A stretch of 64,000 nucleotides of DNA from VBCG01 sp044226535 (GTDB lineage: Bacteria; Pseudomonadota; Gammaproteobacteria; Burkholderiales; Casimicrobiaceae): positions 1 through 64,000 of the forward strand of contig JBGAGT010000015.1 of assembly GCA_044226535.1 (NCBI GenBank). The letters are read 5' to 3'. The position numbers were made by a program, and so were the translations under genes. Shown here piece after piece: positions 21,262 to 29,806 of the stretch; the first letter of the stretch is position 1, and every line of letters starts with the position of its first letter. The notes beneath the pieces were generated by a model. It worked only from the letters and a program-made list of their open reading frames with translations. It had not been told where the DNA came from and made no database searches.

Positions 21262-22788
21262 TCAGCCCGAAGGCTGCTCGTGCATGTCGAGGCTCCTGCG
21301 GTAGCCGATCGCTTCGGCGACATCGGCCGCGAGGATGCGATCGCCTTCGCGCAGGTCGGCGATTGTCCGAGCGACGCGCAGCACGCGGTGATACGCGCGC
21401 GCCGACATCGATCGCTGGCGCGTGGCGCGCGCGATGAGCTCCGCGCCGGCGGCATCCAGCGTGCAATGCCGCGTGACGTCGGCAACGCCGAGCCGTGCGT
21501 TGACCGCCGCCTGGCGCTCCCGCTGCCGAAGGCGCGCCGCCGCGACGCGCGCGGCGACGGCTTCGCTGCCTTCGGTCGCGGGCGCGCGCGCCGCGCCGAG
21601 GTCGTCGATGCCGACCTCGGGGACGTCGATGGTCATGTCGATGCGATCGAGCAGCGGGCCGGAGACGCGCGCGCGATAGCGGAGGATGCGCTCGGGCGTG
21701 CACCGGCAAGCCACGCGCGCATGGCCGAGCCAGCCGCAGGGACAGGGGTTCATCGCGGTGACGAGCTGGAAACGCGCGGGATAGCTCGCCCGCCGCGCGC
21801 CGCGCGCGAGGTGCACGACGCCGGTCTCGAGGGGCTCGCGCAGCGCCTCGAGCACCGCGCGGTTCCACTCGGGCAGCTCGTCGAGGAACAGCACGCCGTG
21901 GTGCGCGAGCGACATCTCGCCCGGCCGCGGGTCGCCGCCGCCGCCGGCGAGTGCCACCGCGCTCGCCGTGTGGTGGGGCGCGCGATAGGGGACCTCGCGC
22001 CAGCGCGCGGCCTCGAAGCGTCCCACCAGCGATAGCAGTGCCGCGCTTTCGAGCGCGTCGCCGTCGTCGAGCAGGGGCAGCAACCCCGGGAGGCGCTCGG
22101 CGAGCATCGACTTGCCGGCCCCCGGGGGGCCGGCCATCAAGAGCGAATGCCCGCCCGCCGCGGCGATCTCCAGCGCGCGCTTGGCGGCCGCCTGGCCGCG
22201 GACGTCGGCGAGGTCCCCGCGTCCCGCGCCGGCCTGCGGCGCGCCGGGCCTCGATGCGACGGCACGCGCCAGCGGCGCGAGCCCGCGCAGGTGAGCGCAG
22301 GCTTCCTGCAGCGAATGCGCGGCGAAGACCTGCGCGCCTTCGACCCAGGCGGCCTCCTCGGCGCTCGCCGCGGGGAGCACGAAGGCCCGCGAATCGCGCC
22401 TCGCCGACACCACCATCGCCAACGCACCGCGCACGGCGCGCAGCTCGCCGTCGAGGGCCAGTTCGCCGGCGAACTCGCAGGCGGCCATCGCGACGGAGGG
22501 GATCTGGTCGCTGGCGGCGAGGATGCCCAGCGCGATGGGCAGGTCGAAGCGTCCCGAAGACTTCGGCAGGTCGGCGGGCGCGAGGCTCACCGTCACCCGG
22601 CGCGCGGGAAACGCGTAACCCGCGTTATGCACCGCCGCGCGCACGCGATCGCGCGCCTCGCGCACCTCGGTGTCGGGGAGTCCGACGATGGTGAAGGCGG
22701 GCAAGCCGTTCGCAAGGTCGACTTCGACCGTCACCGGCGCGGCATCGAGGCCGGTGAGCGCACGGGAGCGCACCCTGGCGATCGCCAT
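21262..22788 (-). CDS. comM: ComM/YifB family Mg-chelatase-like AAA+ ATPase
   Basis: 508 residues, the standard length. The N-terminal ChlI-like domain is followed by an AAA+ core with Walker A AGPPGAGKS (about 219-227) and Walker B GVLFLDELPEW, then the Mg-chelatase C-terminal domain with CPCG and CRC cysteines (NPCPCGWLGHARVACRC). ComM is a helicase-like factor promoting branch migration of integrated DNA in natural transformation. The ATG at 22788 starts the conserved MAIARVRSRALTG. 32 nt downstream of ubiK, so likely one operon. Confidence 0.94.
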   Translation of the reverse strand: MAIARVRSRALTGLDAAPVTVEVDLANGLPAFTIVGLPDTEVREARDRVRAAVHNAGYAFPARRVTVSLAPADLPKSSGRFDLPIALGILAASDQIPSVAMAACEFAGELALDGELRAVRGALAMVVSARRDSRAFVLPAASAEEAAWVEGAQVFAAHSLQEACAHLRGLAPLARAVASRPGAPQAGAGRGDLADVRGQAAAKRALEIAAAGGHSLLMAGPPGAGKSMLAERLPGLLPLLDDGDALESAALLSLVGRFEAARWREVPYRAPHHTASAVALAGGGGDPRPGEMSLAHHGVLFLDELPEWNRAVLEALREPLETGVVHLARGARRASYPARFQLVTAMNPCPCGWLGHARVACRCTPERILRYRARVSGPLLDRIDMTIDVPEVGIDDLGAARAPATEGSEAVAARVAAARLRQRERQAAVNARLGVADVTRHCTLDAAGAELIARATRQRSMSARAYHRVLRVARTIADLREGDRILAADVAEAIGYRRSLDMHEQPSG

Positions 22789-22820
22789 GGCGCAATCGAG
22801 GCGCGAAGCCTGCGGGACGG

Positions 22821-23126
22821 TCAGTCGGGCGTCGCGTTGCCGGCGGCACCGCGGCCGGCGCGCCGATGGCCCGCTGCCGAACCCGCTGCCGCGCCGGGCC
22901 CGGCTTCCAGCGCTGCCACGCGCGCCTCGAGCGCTTCGAGCTTTTCGCGCGTGCGGGCGAGCACCTCGCGTTGCAGCTCGAACTCGGCGCGCGTCACGAC
23001 ATCGAGGCGCGAGAGCCCGCTTTGCAGCAGGGCCTTGAGGTTGCGGTCGAGGTCCTTCGCCGGCGAAGTGTCGAAGGCCTTGCGGATCCGCGCCGCGAAG
23101 TCGTCGAGGGTCTGGCTTTCGAACAT
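22821..23126 (-). CDS. ubiK: ubiquinone biosynthesis accessory factor UbiK (BMFP family)
   Basis: 101 residues. N-terminal helix (MFESQTLDDFAARIRKAF) and a coiled coil (FELQREVLARTREKLEALEARVAALEA) match the membrane fusogenic BMFP/YqiC fold. A low-complexity Ala/Gly tail follows. UbiK assists the aerobic ubiquinone biosynthesis complex with UbiJ. The start has GAGGAGGTG upstream. It precedes comM and is divergent from the porin-glnK-amtB unit. Confidence 0.88.
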   Translation of the reverse strand: MFESQTLDDFAARIRKAFDTSPAKDLDRNLKALLQSGLSRLDVVTRAEFELQREVLARTREKLEALEARVAALEAGPGAAAGSAAGHRRAGRGAAGNATPD

Positions 23127-23277
23127 GGGGCACCTCCTCGCCCCGAGTCTAGCAAGGCGCAGAACCCCCTCCGATCGGCCATCCGGACGAGCGCGGCCGC
23201 GTCGCGGGGACGCGACCGGCAATCGCGGCAGCGTGAAACGACGGCCGCCCCAAGGGCGTGCGCCACCCCTTCCCGAT

Positions 23278-23294
23278 CGCACCGTCGCGGTGCA
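23278..23294 (+). promoter_or_regulatory. NtrC-binding site
   Basis: GCACC-GTCGC-GGTGCA (23279-23294) matches the NtrC consensus TGCACC-N5-GGTGCA in 11 of 12 arm positions. It is about 100 bp upstream of the predicted sigma-54 start, the usual place for an activating NtrC site. Confidence 0.8.
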
Positions 23295-23358
23295 TCGACC
23301 CTGTCCGGCCGCACGAATTGTCGCGACAAGCGATTGATTAACAACATATTTCCGACAT

Positions 23359-23374
23359 GGCACGGCCCATGCTG
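23359..23374 (+). promoter_or_regulatory. sigma-54 promoter of the porin-glnK-amtB operon
   Basis: TGGCACGGCCCATGCT matches TGGCACG-N4-TTGCW with one mismatch at the first T of the -12 box. GG (23360-23361) and GC (23372-23373) have 10-bp spacing. Expected start near 23385, about 43 nt before the first ATG. Confidence 0.88.
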
Positions 23375-23427
23375 AAGCTGTCCCTGAATTCCCGACCCAC
23401 TCGACCACGACTCCCACAAGGACAGGC

Positions 23428-24213
23428 ATGGACATTCGCTCATCGCTGCGCCCGACACTGTTCGCCCTCGCGCTGACAGCCTCGGCGGGCGCGCTCGCCC
23501 AAACCCCTGCGCCGGCACCCACGCCGGACTGGACCTTCAACGCGAACATCGGCCTGTTCAGCCAGTACGTGTTCCGCGGCATCCAGCAGACCAACAACCG
23601 GCCCGCCGTGCAGGGCGGCTTCGACATCGGCCACAAGAGCGGCTTCTACGTCGGCACCTGGGCGTCGAACATCAGCTGGATCTCGGACGGCAACCCCGAC
23701 GCCAGCGTCAGCATGGAATGGGACTTCTACGGCGGCTACAAGTGGGCATTCGCCGAGGACTGGGTACTCGACCTCGGCGTGCTGCAGTACTGGTACCCGG
23801 GCACGTATCCCGAGGGCGCGACCAAGGCCGACACCACCGAGGTCTACGCGAGCCTGGGCTGGAAGATGCTGTCGGCGAAATACAGCTACGTCGTCGGCAA
23901 CAAGACCTTCGGCTTCCCCGATTCGGGGGGCAGTGACTACATCGAGGGCAACCTCGCCTGGGACGTCGTCGACAAGGTCAACGACTACGTCGGCAAGGTC
24001 ACGCTGATCGGCCACGTCGGCCACCAGCGCTTCCGCCACGCCGGGGACTTCGACTACACGGACTGGAAGGCCGGCGTTTCCACCGACCTCTCGGGCTTCA
24101 CCGTCGGGGTCTACGTCACCGGCACCGACGCGACGGCGGAGCTCTACACCAACCGCTTCGGGCGCGACACCTCCGACACGCAGGTCGTCGGCTTCGTGCA
24201 GAAGTCGTTCTGA
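23428..24213 (+). CDS. TorF family putative outer-membrane porin
   Basis: 261 residues. Signal peptide of about 24 residues (ALA-Q), then a beta-barrel-like protein with aromatic strands: WTFNANIGLFSQYVFRGIQQT at the start of the mature protein, typical of the TIGR02001/TorF family, and a C-terminal phenylalanine (VGFVQKSF) as expected for BAM substrates. It leads the glnK-amtB operon, 49 nt before glnK, so a role in uptake of small nitrogen compounds is likely but inferred. Confidence 0.88.
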   Translation: MDIRSSLRPTLFALALTASAGALAQTPAPAPTPDWTFNANIGLFSQYVFRGIQQTNNRPAVQGGFDIGHKSGFYVGTWASNISWISDGNPDASVSMEWDFYGGYKWAFAEDWVLDLGVLQYWYPGTYPEGATKADTTEVYASLGWKMLSAKYSYVVGNKTFGFPDSGGSDYIEGNLAWDVVDKVNDYVGKVTLIGHVGHQRFRHAGDFDYTDWKAGVSTDLSGFTVGVYVTGTDATAELYTNRFGRDTSDTQVVGFVQKSF

Positions 24214-24262
24214 CGCCCGCGTAGCGATCCATGCGCGTACCACGCACACATCCGGGGACACC

Positions 24263-24601
24263 ATGAAACTTGTCACTGCCATCATCAAGCCGTTCAAGCT
24301 CGACGAGGTCCGCGAGGCCCTGTCGGCGATCGGCGTCCAGGGGATCACCGTCACCGAGGTCAAGGGCTTCGGCCGGCAGAAGGGCCATACCGAGCTCTAC
24401 CGCGGCGCCGAGTACGTCGTCGACTTCCTGCCCAAGGTCAAGGTCGAGGCCGCGATCAAGGACGACCTCGTCGACCGCGTGATCGAGGCGATCGAGAAGT
24501 CGGCCAACACCGGCAAGATCGGCGACGGGAAGATCTTCGTCTTCGACCTTCTTCAGGTCGTGCGCATCCGCACCGGCGAGACCGGCGCGGAAGCGCTGTA
24601 A
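24263..24601 (+). CDS. glnK: nitrogen regulatory protein P-II
   Basis: 112 residues, exact P-II length. Begins MKLVTAIIKPFKLDEV. The T-loop contains the uridylylated Tyr51 (TELYRGAEYVVDF), and the B-loop TGKIGDGKIFV binds ATP. Signals 2-oxoglutarate and ATP/ADP status; it binds and blocks AmtB when nitrogen is plentiful. Directly upstream of amtB (14 nt) and under the NtrC/sigma-54 promoter, hence glnK-type. Confidence 0.96.
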   Translation: MKLVTAIIKPFKLDEVREALSAIGVQGITVTEVKGFGRQKGHTELYRGAEYVVDFLPKVKVEAAIKDDLVDRVIEAIEKSANTGKIGDGKIFVFDLLQVVRIRTGETGAEAL

Positions 24602-24615
24602 AGGGGAGCATTCGA

Positions 24616-26010
24616 ATGAAGCGATTGATTGCTTGGCTCGCGATCGCCGGCGCCCTGTGCGCCGGCGTGCCCGCGTTCGCGCAGGACAAGACGACACCGC
24701 CGCCCGAGGCGGCTCCCGCGGCAACCGCACCGGCGGCCGCGCCGGCCGCGGCTGCTGCGCCCGCGCCCGCCGCGGCCCCCGCACCGGCACCCAAGCTCGA
24801 CAGCGGCGACACCGCGTGGATGCTGACGTCGACGGCGCTGGTGATCCTGATGACGATCCCCGGCCTCGCGCTGTTCTACGGCGGCCTCGCGCGCAGCAAG
24901 AACATGCTGTCGGTGCTGATGCAGGTGTTCGTGATCTTCTCGCTGATCTGCGTGCTGTGGTCGATCTACGGCTACAGCCTCGCGTTCTCCGGGGAAGGCT
25001 CGTTCTTCGGCGGCTTCGACAGGCTGTTCCTGTCCGGCATCAAGCCCGACACGCTGTCCGGGGCGTTGCCCACGATTCCCGAGTTCGTGTTCGTGGCATT
25101 CCAGGCGACCTTCGCGGCAATCACCGTGGGCCTCATCGTCGGGTCGTTCGCCGAGCGCGCGCGCTTTTCCGCCGTGCTGCTGTTCTCGGTGATCTGGTTC
25201 ACGTTCGCCTACGTGCCGATGGCGCACATGGTCTGGGGCGGCGGCATGCTCGGCAAGCTCGGCGCACTCGATTTCGCCGGCGGCACCGTGGTGCACATCA
25301 ATGCCGGCGTGGCGGGCCTCGTCGGTGCCTACCTGCTGCGCAAGCGCATGGGCTTCGGCAAGGAAGCCTTCACGCCGCATTCGCTGACCTTGACCATGGT
25401 GGGTGCCTCACTGCTCTGGGTCGGCTGGTTCGGCTTCAACGCGGGCTCGGCGGGCGCGGCCAACGGCGTGGCGGGCCTCGCGTTCGTCAACACCATCGTC
25501 GCCACCGCCGCGGCGGTCTTGAGCTGGATCACCGGTGAAGCGATCCTGCGCGGCAAGCCGTCGATGCTGGGCGCAGCGTCGGGCGCGGTTGCCGGGTTGG
25601 TCGCCGTCACGCCGGCGGCCGGCTTCGTCGGCGCGATGGGCGCGATCGTGCTCGGCCTGCTCGCGGGCCTCGTCTGCCTGTGGGGCGTATCCGGCTTGAA
25701 GCGCCTGCTCGGCGCCGACGACGCCTTCGACGTGTTCGGCGTGCATGGCGTCGGCGGGATCCTGGGCGCCGTGCTGACCGGCGTCCTCAATGCCCCCAGC
25801 CTGGGTGGTACGGGCGCCGCGGATTTCTCGATGGCGAGCCAGGTGGCCATCCAGCTCGAAGCCGTGGGCGTGACCGTCGTGCTGTCGGGCGTGGTGGCGT
25901 TCATCGGCTACAAGATCGCCGACCTGGTCTTCGGGCTGCGCGTCAGCGAGGAAGAAGAGCGCGAAGGCCTCGACATCTCGTCCCACGGCGAGCAGGCATA
26001 CCGCATGTAA
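24616..26010 (+). CDS. amtB: ammonium transporter
   Basis: 464 residues. A cleavable signal peptide (AFA-Q, about 22 residues) and an Ala/Pro-rich linker (about 30-60) precede the eleven-helix Amt core. Conserved features include SGDTAWMLTSTALVILMTIPGLALFYGGL, the twin pore histidines in MAHMVWGGG and FGVHGVGG, and the GlnK-contacting C-terminal tail. It moves ammonium across the inner membrane. Third gene of the operon, followed by a strong terminator. Confidence 0.96.
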   Translation: MKRLIAWLAIAGALCAGVPAFAQDKTTPPPEAAPAATAPAAAPAAAAAPAPAAAPAPAPKLDSGDTAWMLTSTALVILMTIPGLALFYGGLARSKNMLSVLMQVFVIFSLICVLWSIYGYSLAFSGEGSFFGGFDRLFLSGIKPDTLSGALPTIPEFVFVAFQATFAAITVGLIVGSFAERARFSAVLLFSVIWFTFAYVPMAHMVWGGGMLGKLGALDFAGGTVVHINAGVAGLVGAYLLRKRMGFGKEAFTPHSLTLTMVGASLLWVGWFGFNAGSAGAANGVAGLAFVNTIVATAAAVLSWITGEAILRGKPSMLGAASGAVAGLVAVTPAAGFVGAMGAIVLGLLAGLVCLWGVSGLKRLLGADDAFDVFGVHGVGGILGAVLTGVLNAPSLGGTGAADFSMASQVAIQLEAVGVTVVLSGVVAFIGYKIADLVFGLRVSEEEEREGLDISSHGEQAYRM

Positions 26011-26102
26011 GCCGGCGAGCTCAAGGGCCGGCGGAAACGAGTCGCCGCCGGCCGTTGAAAATCGAGGCTCTCCTCCTCGATCGTTTCTCCTCAAGTGGCT
26101 TC

Positions 26103-26136
26103 GGGGCGTCCTTCACCGGACGCCCCATTTTTTTTT
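26103..26136 (+). terminator. intrinsic terminator after amtB
   Basis: 9-bp perfect stem GGGGCGTCC/GGACGCCCC (26103-26111 with 26118-26126), TTCACC loop, then A and a run of T to 26136. Confidence 0.9.
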
Positions 26137-26143
26137 GCATTGC

Positions 26144-26149
26144 TAGAAT
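26144..26149 (+). promoter_or_regulatory. -10 box of the DinB-like gene (leaderless start likely)
   Basis: TAGAAT ends 6 nt before the ATG at 26156, leaving no room for a Shine-Dalgarno sequence. It sits just after the amtB terminator T-run. No clear -35. Confidence 0.5.
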
Positions 26150-26155
26150 CGACGC

Positions 26156-26665
26156 ATGAACGGCGTCGACCATTGCCGCCTGATGGCGCGCTACAACCGC
26201 TGGATGAACGAGCGGATGTACGCGCGGGCCGCCGAGCTCGACGACGCGGCGCGCAAGCTCGATCGCGGGCTCTACTTCGGCTCGATCCACCGCACGCTCA
26301 ACCACGTCGTCTGGGCCGACCGCACGTGGCTGTCGCGCATCGAAGGCACGGCGTTCGCGGAGCCCGCCTACGGCGCCGACCTCTACGGCGATTTCGCCGG
26401 GCTCGCGCGCGAGCGCGAGGCCGCCGACCTCGCGATCCTGTCGCTGTGCGGGCGCATGACCGATGCGCGGCTCGCGGAGACGCTCGAGTACCGCAACACC
26501 GCGGGCCAGGCGAGGCGGGCGCCGCTGTGGATCGTGCTCACGCACCTCTTCAACCACCAGGCACACCACCGCGGGCAGGCGCTCACCGGCCTCACGCTCG
26601 CCGGCAAGGACATCGGCCCTACCGACCTGATCGCGCTGCCCGGCGTCGTCGAGTCGCGCGACTAG
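26156..26665 (+). CDS. DinB family protein
   Basis: 169 residues, typical four-helix DinB/YfiT size. Metal-ligand-like histidines appear in SIHRTLNHVVWADRTW and in LTHLFNHQAHHRGQ. Members are metal-dependent hydrolases or thiol transferases, often stress-related; the substrate here is unknown. Stands alone. Its 3' end overlaps the 3' end of the convergent TetR gene by 47 nt. Confidence 0.85.
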   Translation: MNGVDHCRLMARYNRWMNERMYARAAELDDAARKLDRGLYFGSIHRTLNHVVWADRTWLSRIEGTAFAEPAYGADLYGDFAGLAREREAADLAILSLCGRMTDARLAETLEYRNTAGQARRAPLWIVLTHLFNHQAHHRGQALTGLTLAGKDIGPTDLIALPGVVESRD

Positions 26666-27347
26666 CCTCGCCGCCCGTGCGCGCGGCGCCGCCTTGGTGC
26701 GCCCCCGCCGGTGGCGCGGCCGGAGCCGCGACGCCGCCCGGCGTCACCGCCACGAGCAGCGACAGGCCTTCCAGCGCCCGTGCATGCGCGCCGGCGCTCG
26801 CGTCGCGCACGATCGTCGCCTGCACCACGTAGCCCAGCAGCAGCGACTGCAGCGCCTGCGCGACGTCCTCTGCGGACGCGCCGGGCGCGAGCTGGCCCTG
26901 CTGCTGCCACGCCGCCGCGCGCTCGCGAAGCCGGCCGCGGATCTGCAGGAAGAAATCGCGGAGGATGCCGCGCACGGCCTCGTCGTGCTGGGCGAGGCTC
27001 CATCCATGGATGGCGAGGGACATGAGGTTGTAGCCTTCGCGCGCCGAGAATCGCTCGATGGCTTCGATCGCGCGCTGCACGAAGCTCGAGGGCGTGGTGG
27101 GGATCGCGCCCGAGAAGAGCGGCGCGAGCTCGACGGCGAGCTTCCCCATCGACGTCGCCACCGCCGTGCGGATGATGTCGTCCTTGCCACCGAAGTAGCG
27201 GTACATCGCGCTCGCCGACAGCCCCGACTCCCCGATGATCTCCTCGATGGTCGTCGCCTCGACGCCCCTGCGGTAGAAGCAGCGCCAGGCGGCTTCCAGT
27301 ATCTGCATGCGCCGCATTTCGCGGTGCTGGTCGCTGATCTTGGGCAT
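26619..27347 (-). CDS. TetR/AcrR family transcriptional regulator
   Basis: 242 residues. N-terminal HTH: MRRMQILEAAWRCFYRRGVEATTIEEIIGESGLSASAMYRYFGGKDDIIR around residues 9-60, a textbook TetR DNA-binding region. The C-terminal ligand domain ends in a low-complexity Arg/Ala tail that runs into the convergent DinB-like gene. Start ATG at 27347 immediately precedes the homology. Divergently transcribed from the metallo-beta-lactamase-fold gene, with two operator-like palindromes between them, so it probably represses both that gene and itself. Confidence 0.92.
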   Translation of the reverse strand: MPKISDQHREMRRMQILEAAWRCFYRRGVEATTIEEIIGESGLSASAMYRYFGGKDDIIRTAVATSMGKLAVELAPLFSGAIPTTPSSFVQRAIEAIERFSAREGYNLMSLAIHGWSLAQHDEAVRGILRDFFLQIRGRLRERAAAWQQQGQLAPGASAEDVAQALQSLLLGYVVQATIVRDASAGAHARALEGLSLLVAVTPGGVAAPAAPPAGAHQGGAARTGGEASRATRRRRAARSGR

Positions 27348-27387
27348 TCGGGGTCGGTCCGCAGGGGGATGCCGGAGCGTAACACAA

Positions 27388-27405
27388 AAGGAACAGATAT
27401 TCCTT
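27388..27405. promoter_or_regulatory. operator-like palindrome 1 (TetR candidate)
   Basis: AAGGAACAGATATTCCTT is a perfect 6-bp inverted repeat around a 6-nt centre. Its end overlaps the -35 TTGACA (27404-27409) of the rightward promoter. The inner 14 bp has the same GGAA...ATTCC form as palindrome 2. Confidence 0.6.
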
Positions 27406-27432
27406 GACAAGGCGATTTGGCTTCGCCAATAT
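27404..27432 (+). promoter_or_regulatory. promoter of the MBL-fold hydrolase gene
   Basis: Consensus -35 TTGACA (27404-27409), with CAATAT (27427-27432, 17-nt spacing) or TATACA (27430-27435, 20-nt spacing) as -10. It is bracketed by the two operator-like palindromes. Confidence 0.55.
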
Positions 27433-27435
27433 ACA

Positions 27436-27449
27436 GGAATGTTCATTCC
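27436..27449. promoter_or_regulatory. operator-like palindrome 2 (TetR candidate)
   Basis: GGAATGTTCATTCC: 5-bp arms around GTTC, placed just after the -10 region and before the Shine-Dalgarno sequence. Shares GGAA-N5-ATTCC with palindrome 1. Confidence 0.6.
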
Positions 27450-27467
27450 CTTTGGAGGAGAGAGACG

Positions 27468-28331
27468 ATGAGCGGCTACCGGGTCCACCACTTGAACTGC
27501 GCCTGCATCCAGCGCCTCACCATCCACGGCCGCCAGCTCGCCTGCCACTGTCTGCTGGTGGAGACGCCCTCGAGCGGGCTGGTGCTGGTCGACACGGGCC
27601 TCGGCACGCCCGACCTGGTCGACCCCGCGAAGCGGCTGGGGATGATGTTCACCTACCTCTACGCCAAGCCGAAGCGCGACCCCGCGCTGGCGGCGGTCAA
27701 CCAGATCCGCGCCATGGGCCTCGACCCGCGCGACGTGCGCCACATCGTGATGACGCACATGGACCTCGACCACGTCGGCGGGCTGTCGGACTTCCCCAAC
27801 GCGACGGTGCACCTGCACCACCGCGAGCTCGTCGCCGCGACCGAGCGCCGCTCGTTCAAGGCGAAGCATCGCTACCTGCCCGTCATGTGGGCGCACCAGC
27901 CGAAGTTCGAGACCTATTCCGAGGAGGGCGAGCCGTGGATGGGCTTCGAGGCGATCCGCGAACTGCGCGGCCTGCCGCCCGAGATCCTGCTGGTGCCGCT
28001 GTTCGGCCATACCCTCGGCCACTGCGGCGTCGCGGTGCGCGACACGCGGGGCTGGCTGCTGCACGCGGGCGATGCCTACTTCGACCCGCGCGAGGTGAAC
28101 GGCCCGACGCGCCGCTGCGCGCTGAAGGTCGGCGCCTTCCAGGCGATGGTGCAGACGGTGCGGCGCGAGCGCCTGCACAACCAGGCGCGGCTGCGGCGCC
28201 TCACCGCCGACCATCCGGAGATCCGCGTGTTCTGCGCGCACAACCCCTTCGAGTACCTCGAGGCGATCGGCAAGCCCGACCCCGTCGGCATCGCGCACAG
28301 CGGCCGCGCGCCGCTCGCCGGCATGGCCTGA
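27468..28331 (+). CDS. metallo-beta-lactamase-fold hydrolase
   Basis: 287 residues. Zinc-binding motif THMDLDH at residues 96-102, a downstream FGHTLGHCG and HAGDAYFDP supplying the later His/Asp ligands, and an N-terminal ETPSSGLVLVDTGLG strand. Resembles AHL-lactonase/glyoxalase-II-type hydrolases, but the natural substrate cannot be read from sequence. The ATG at 27468 follows GGAGGAG at 27454-27460. Controlled with the divergent TetR gene. The 162-residue membrane protein follows after 3 nt. Confidence 0.88.
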   Translation: MSGYRVHHLNCACIQRLTIHGRQLACHCLLVETPSSGLVLVDTGLGTPDLVDPAKRLGMMFTYLYAKPKRDPALAAVNQIRAMGLDPRDVRHIVMTHMDLDHVGGLSDFPNATVHLHHRELVAATERRSFKAKHRYLPVMWAHQPKFETYSEEGEPWMGFEAIRELRGLPPEILLVPLFGHTLGHCGVAVRDTRGWLLHAGDAYFDPREVNGPTRRCALKVGAFQAMVQTVRRERLHNQARLRRLTADHPEIRVFCAHNPFEYLEAIGKPDPVGIAHSGRAPLAGMA

Positions 28332-28334
28332 CCG

Positions 28335-28823
28335 ATGAACCCGGTCTGGGTGAGCTTCATCGCGGCCTGCACCGCGCTCGCGGCGTCGATCGGCGCGACG
28401 GTGGTGACGCTGGCGGTGTCGAGCCGCCAGTTCCGCGCCAACGTGCTGTCGGGCAACCGGCAGAAATGGATCACCACGCTGCGCGAGATGACGTCGGAGT
28501 TGATCTCGCTCGCCGCCGCGACGCACCACGTCAAGGCGGGCATGGCCGGCGAGTGGAACGCCGGCCGGGTGGCGCTCGCCGCGGACCCGGCGTCGATCGC
28601 CAAGCTCGAGCGCATCGTGCTGGTGCGCTGGAACATCCGCCTGCTGCTCAACCCCACCGAGCCCGAGCACGCCGCGCTGATCCGCGCCATCGACGCCGTG
28701 GTGGAGGACCTGCGTTCCGAGCGCGCCGACGACGACGCGGCGCGCGCGGGTGCCGAGGCGGTTGCGGCGGCGGCGCAGGTCGTGATCCGCCGCGCCTGGC
28801 AGCGCGTGAAGCGCGGGACCTAG
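28335..28823 (+). CDS. small single-span membrane protein of unknown function
   Basis: 162 residues. An N-terminal hydrophobic segment (about 5-30) is followed by a cytoplasmic helical part with NRQKWITTLREMTSELISL, a feature of uncharacterised one-helix bacterial proteins, and an Ala-rich C-terminal helix. Begins 3 nt after the hydrolase gene, so co-expressed with it. No function assigned. Confidence 0.7.
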   Translation: MNPVWVSFIAACTALAASIGATVVTLAVSSRQFRANVLSGNRQKWITTLREMTSELISLAAATHHVKAGMAGEWNAGRVALAADPASIAKLERIVLVRWNIRLLLNPTEPEHAALIRAIDAVVEDLRSERADDDAARAGAEAVAAAAQVVIRRAWQRVKRGT

Positions 28824-28896
28824 CGTGCCGCGCCCCGAGGGCGCGCGCTTGTCCGCTCAGCCCCTCGACAGCGCGCTCAGTCCTTCGACGGTGCGC

Positions 28897-29802
28897 TCAG
28901 CCCTTCGCGGCTCGCTTTTTCGCGCGCGGGTGCGCAGCGTCGTACACCTTGGCCAGCGCCTGGAAGTCGAGGTGCGTGTAGACCTGCGTGCTGGCGATCG
29001 ACGCGTGGCCGAGCATCTCCTGCACGGCGCGAAGGTCGCCCGAGGACTGCAACACGTGCGAGGCGAAGGAATGGCGCAGCATGTGCGGGTGGACGTGGCG
29101 GTCGAGCCCCTGCTTCACGGCCTGCTGCGCGAGCCTCGCCTCGATGCTGCGCGGCGAAAGCCTGCGCCCGCCCGCGCCGACGAACACCGCCTTCGCGTCC
29201 ACGGTGCGCAGGCCCGCGCGCGCGTCCAGCCAGCGCGCCAGCGCCTCGCGCGCCGCGGCCCCCACCGGAACGATGCGCTCCTTCGAGCCCTTGCCGATGA
29301 CGCGCACCTCGCCCGCGGCGAGGTCGAGGCGCGCGAGGTCGAGGCCTGCGAGCTCGGCGAGGCGCAGCCCCGACGAGTAGGCGAGCTCGAACAGCGCGCG
29401 GTCGCGCAGGCCCAGGAAGCTCGCGTCGTCGATCGCCACGAGGCGCGTCGCCTCGTCGGGCGACAGCGCGGCGGGCAGCGTGCGCGGCGACTTGGGTGCC
29501 TTGAGGTCGGCGCAGGGGTCCTGCGCGATCGAGCCGTCCTCGCGCATCAGGAAGCGGTAGAACGCGCGCCAGGCCGAGAGCATGCGCGCGAGGCTGCGGC
29601 CCGAGAGCCCGCGCGCACGCAAGGTGGCGAGATGGCGCGACAGCGAGGCGCGCGTCTCGCGCTCGACCGGCGCCTCGCCTGCCAGCGCCAGCAGCGCGCC
29701 GACGTCGCGCTGGTACGCGCTGCGGGTATGTGCCGCGCGGGTGCCGATGCTCGCGGCGAAGCGCCCGGCGAGCGCGGCGTTGCGCGCGGCGCCGGCGCCC
29801 AT
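28897..29802 (-). CDS. xerC: tyrosine recombinase XerC
   Basis: 301 residues. N-terminal SAM-like core-binding domain, then the catalytic domain with R147 (SSGLRLAEL), K171, H240-x-x-R243 (HMLRHSFASH), H266 (LGHAS) and nucleophile Y275 (TQVYTHLD). All catalytic residues are present. Works with XerD at dif to resolve chromosome dimers. In the dapF-DUF484-xerC arrangement known from other proteobacteria; 4 nt from DUF484. Confidence 0.95.
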   Translation of the reverse strand: MGAGAARNAALAGRFAASIGTRAAHTRSAYQRDVGALLALAGEAPVERETRASLSRHLATLRARGLSGRSLARMLSAWRAFYRFLMREDGSIAQDPCADLKAPKSPRTLPAALSPDEATRLVAIDDASFLGLRDRALFELAYSSGLRLAELAGLDLARLDLAAGEVRVIGKGSKERIVPVGAAAREALARWLDARAGLRTVDAKAVFVGAGGRRLSPRSIEARLAQQAVKQGLDRHVHPHMLRHSFASHVLQSSGDLRAVQEMLGHASIASTQVYTHLDFQALAKVYDAAHPRAKKRAAKG

Positions 29803-29806
29803 CGCG

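Noticed and set aside
21228..21262. Hairpin at the comM 3' end as an intrinsic terminator
   Set aside because: In the direction of comM transcription it is followed by an A-run, not T. The T-run lies on the other strand and on the wrong side.
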